NCBI GenBank assembly: GCA_044360435.1
Contig: JBIKKI010000132.1
Coordinates: 1 to 6,207 of the forward strand
Length of the DNA: 6,207 bases
Direction: 5' to 3'
Origin: REEB481 sp044360435
Lineage (GTDB): Bacteria > Bacteroidota > Bacteroidia > NS11-12g > UBA955
The notes under the pieces are model-generated. The model worked only from the letters and a program-made list of their open reading frames with translations, was not told the origin of the DNA and did no database searches. Position numbers and translations under genes: made by a program. How positions within the stretch are numbered: the first letter of the stretch is position 1; each line of letters opens with the position of its first letter. Shown piece after piece: positions 5,986 through 6,207 of the stretch.

Positions 5986-6140
5986 TGTCATCCTGCGACC
6001 GTAGGGAGTCCCGGGGGAGCATAGCGAGTCCCGGGAAGCCTGCCGAAGGACATCCTGAGACCGTAGGGAGTCCCAGGCAATAACTCTTGTCATCCAGAGC
6101 AGCTTGCCATGAGCGTAGTCGAATGGAAGGACATCCTGCC
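5986..6140. repeat. Cluster of imperfect intergenic hairpin repeats
   Basis: Two 27-bp copies (5989-6015 and 6051-6077) match at 25 of 27 positions around the core ACCGTAGGGAGTCCC. GAGTCCCGGG occurs at 6006-6015 and again at 6026-6035, with GAGTCCCAGG at 6068-6077. GAAGGACATCCTG occurs identically at 6045-6057 and 6126-6138. TGTCATCC heads begin at 5986 and 6088, and GAGCGTAGTCGAA (6111-6123) fits the tail of the same motif. Each 27-bp copy can fold: CCTGCGAC (5992-5999) with GTCCCGGG (6008-6015), and CCTGAGAC (6054-6061) with GTCCCAGG (6070-6077), each with one mismatch and an eight-base loop. The style resembles interspersed repeats common between genes in Bacteroidota. No transposase or coding potential is present. 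Confidence 0.75.
6103..6129. repeat. Third hairpin in the repeat cluster
   Basis: CTTGCCAT (6103-6110) pairs with ATGGAAG (6123-6129), leaving G6106 bulged, around a 12-base loop GAGCGTAGTCGA that carries the repeat-family core. It seems to be a diverged member of the same repeat family. Confidence 0.4.
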
Positions 6141-6170
6141 TGCCCCTATCGAACTACATGAACAGGTTGG

Positions 6171-6188
6171 TAAGGGTACTCGCCCTTA
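6171..6188. repeat. Perfect inverted repeat near the right edge
   Basis: TAAGGG (6171-6176) and CCCTTA (6183-6188) are exact reverse complements with loop TACTCG; T6177 and G6182 could add a wobble pair. A T-run (6202-6206) lies 13 bases further on, too far for a standard intrinsic terminator. It may belong to regulation of, or termination near, the next gene outside the window. Confidence 0.3.
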
Positions 6189-6207
6189 GATTACAGCTAT
6201 ATTTTTC

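Noticed and set aside
5818..6093. Minus-strand open frames running from the repeat cluster into the typA 3' end
   Set aside because: The predicted proteins consist of translated repeats plus antisense typA, with repeated CSPGTPYG-like segments that come from the DNA repeat itself.
5986..6140. CRISPR array
   Set aside because: Repeat copies are few, imperfect and irregularly spaced, the intervals themselves contain repeat fragments, and no cas gene is present.

Overview
The window reads as ordinary chromosomal DNA from a member of the Bacteroidota. The best evidence is a match to the Bacteroidota -7 promoter element TAnnTTTG upstream of the helicase gene, the absence of Shine-Dalgarno sequences before the genes, and a cluster of intergenic repeats built around GTCATCCTG / GTAG-AGTC / GAAGGACATCC, a style I associate with Bacteroidota genomes. 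The genus cannot be read from this sequence.

Layout from left to right. (1) Positions 2-604, plus strand: the last ~200 codons of a YyaL/SPATA20-type thioredoxin-domain protein (DUF255, COG1331), cut by the window edge. (2) Positions 623-1009, minus strand: a 128-residue XRE-type repressor with a coiled-coil tail. It converges on gene 1, and one perfect 7-bp stem holds both stop codons. (3) Positions 1010-1313: a non-coding divergent region, rich in inverted repeats, between the regulator and the photolyase. (4) Positions 1314-2801, plus strand: a photolyase/cryptochrome-family flavoprotein with an unusual FAD-site motif set. (5) Positions 2798-4030, minus strand: an RhlE-like DEAD-box RNA helicase whose stop codon overlaps that of the photolyase. 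(6) Positions 4031-4150: a divergent promoter region. (7) Positions 4151-5965, plus strand: typA/bipA, a complete ribosome-associated translational GTPase. (8) Positions 5966-6207: an intergenic tail carrying the imperfect hairpin-forming repeats.

The genes do not form an operon; each neighbouring pair is convergent or divergent. The helicase and TypA are divergently transcribed and both families are linked to ribosome assembly and growth in the cold, so shared control is possible but unproven. The XRE regulator most likely controls itself through the palindromes next to its start; whether it also acts on the divergent photolyase gene is an open question.

I found no undescribed multi-gene system. 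The items most worth a second look are the substituted electron-transfer and active-site positions in the photolyase-like protein, the inverted repeats between the regulator and the photolyase, the shared hairpin across two stop codons, and the TTG-started, nearly leaderless helicase gene.
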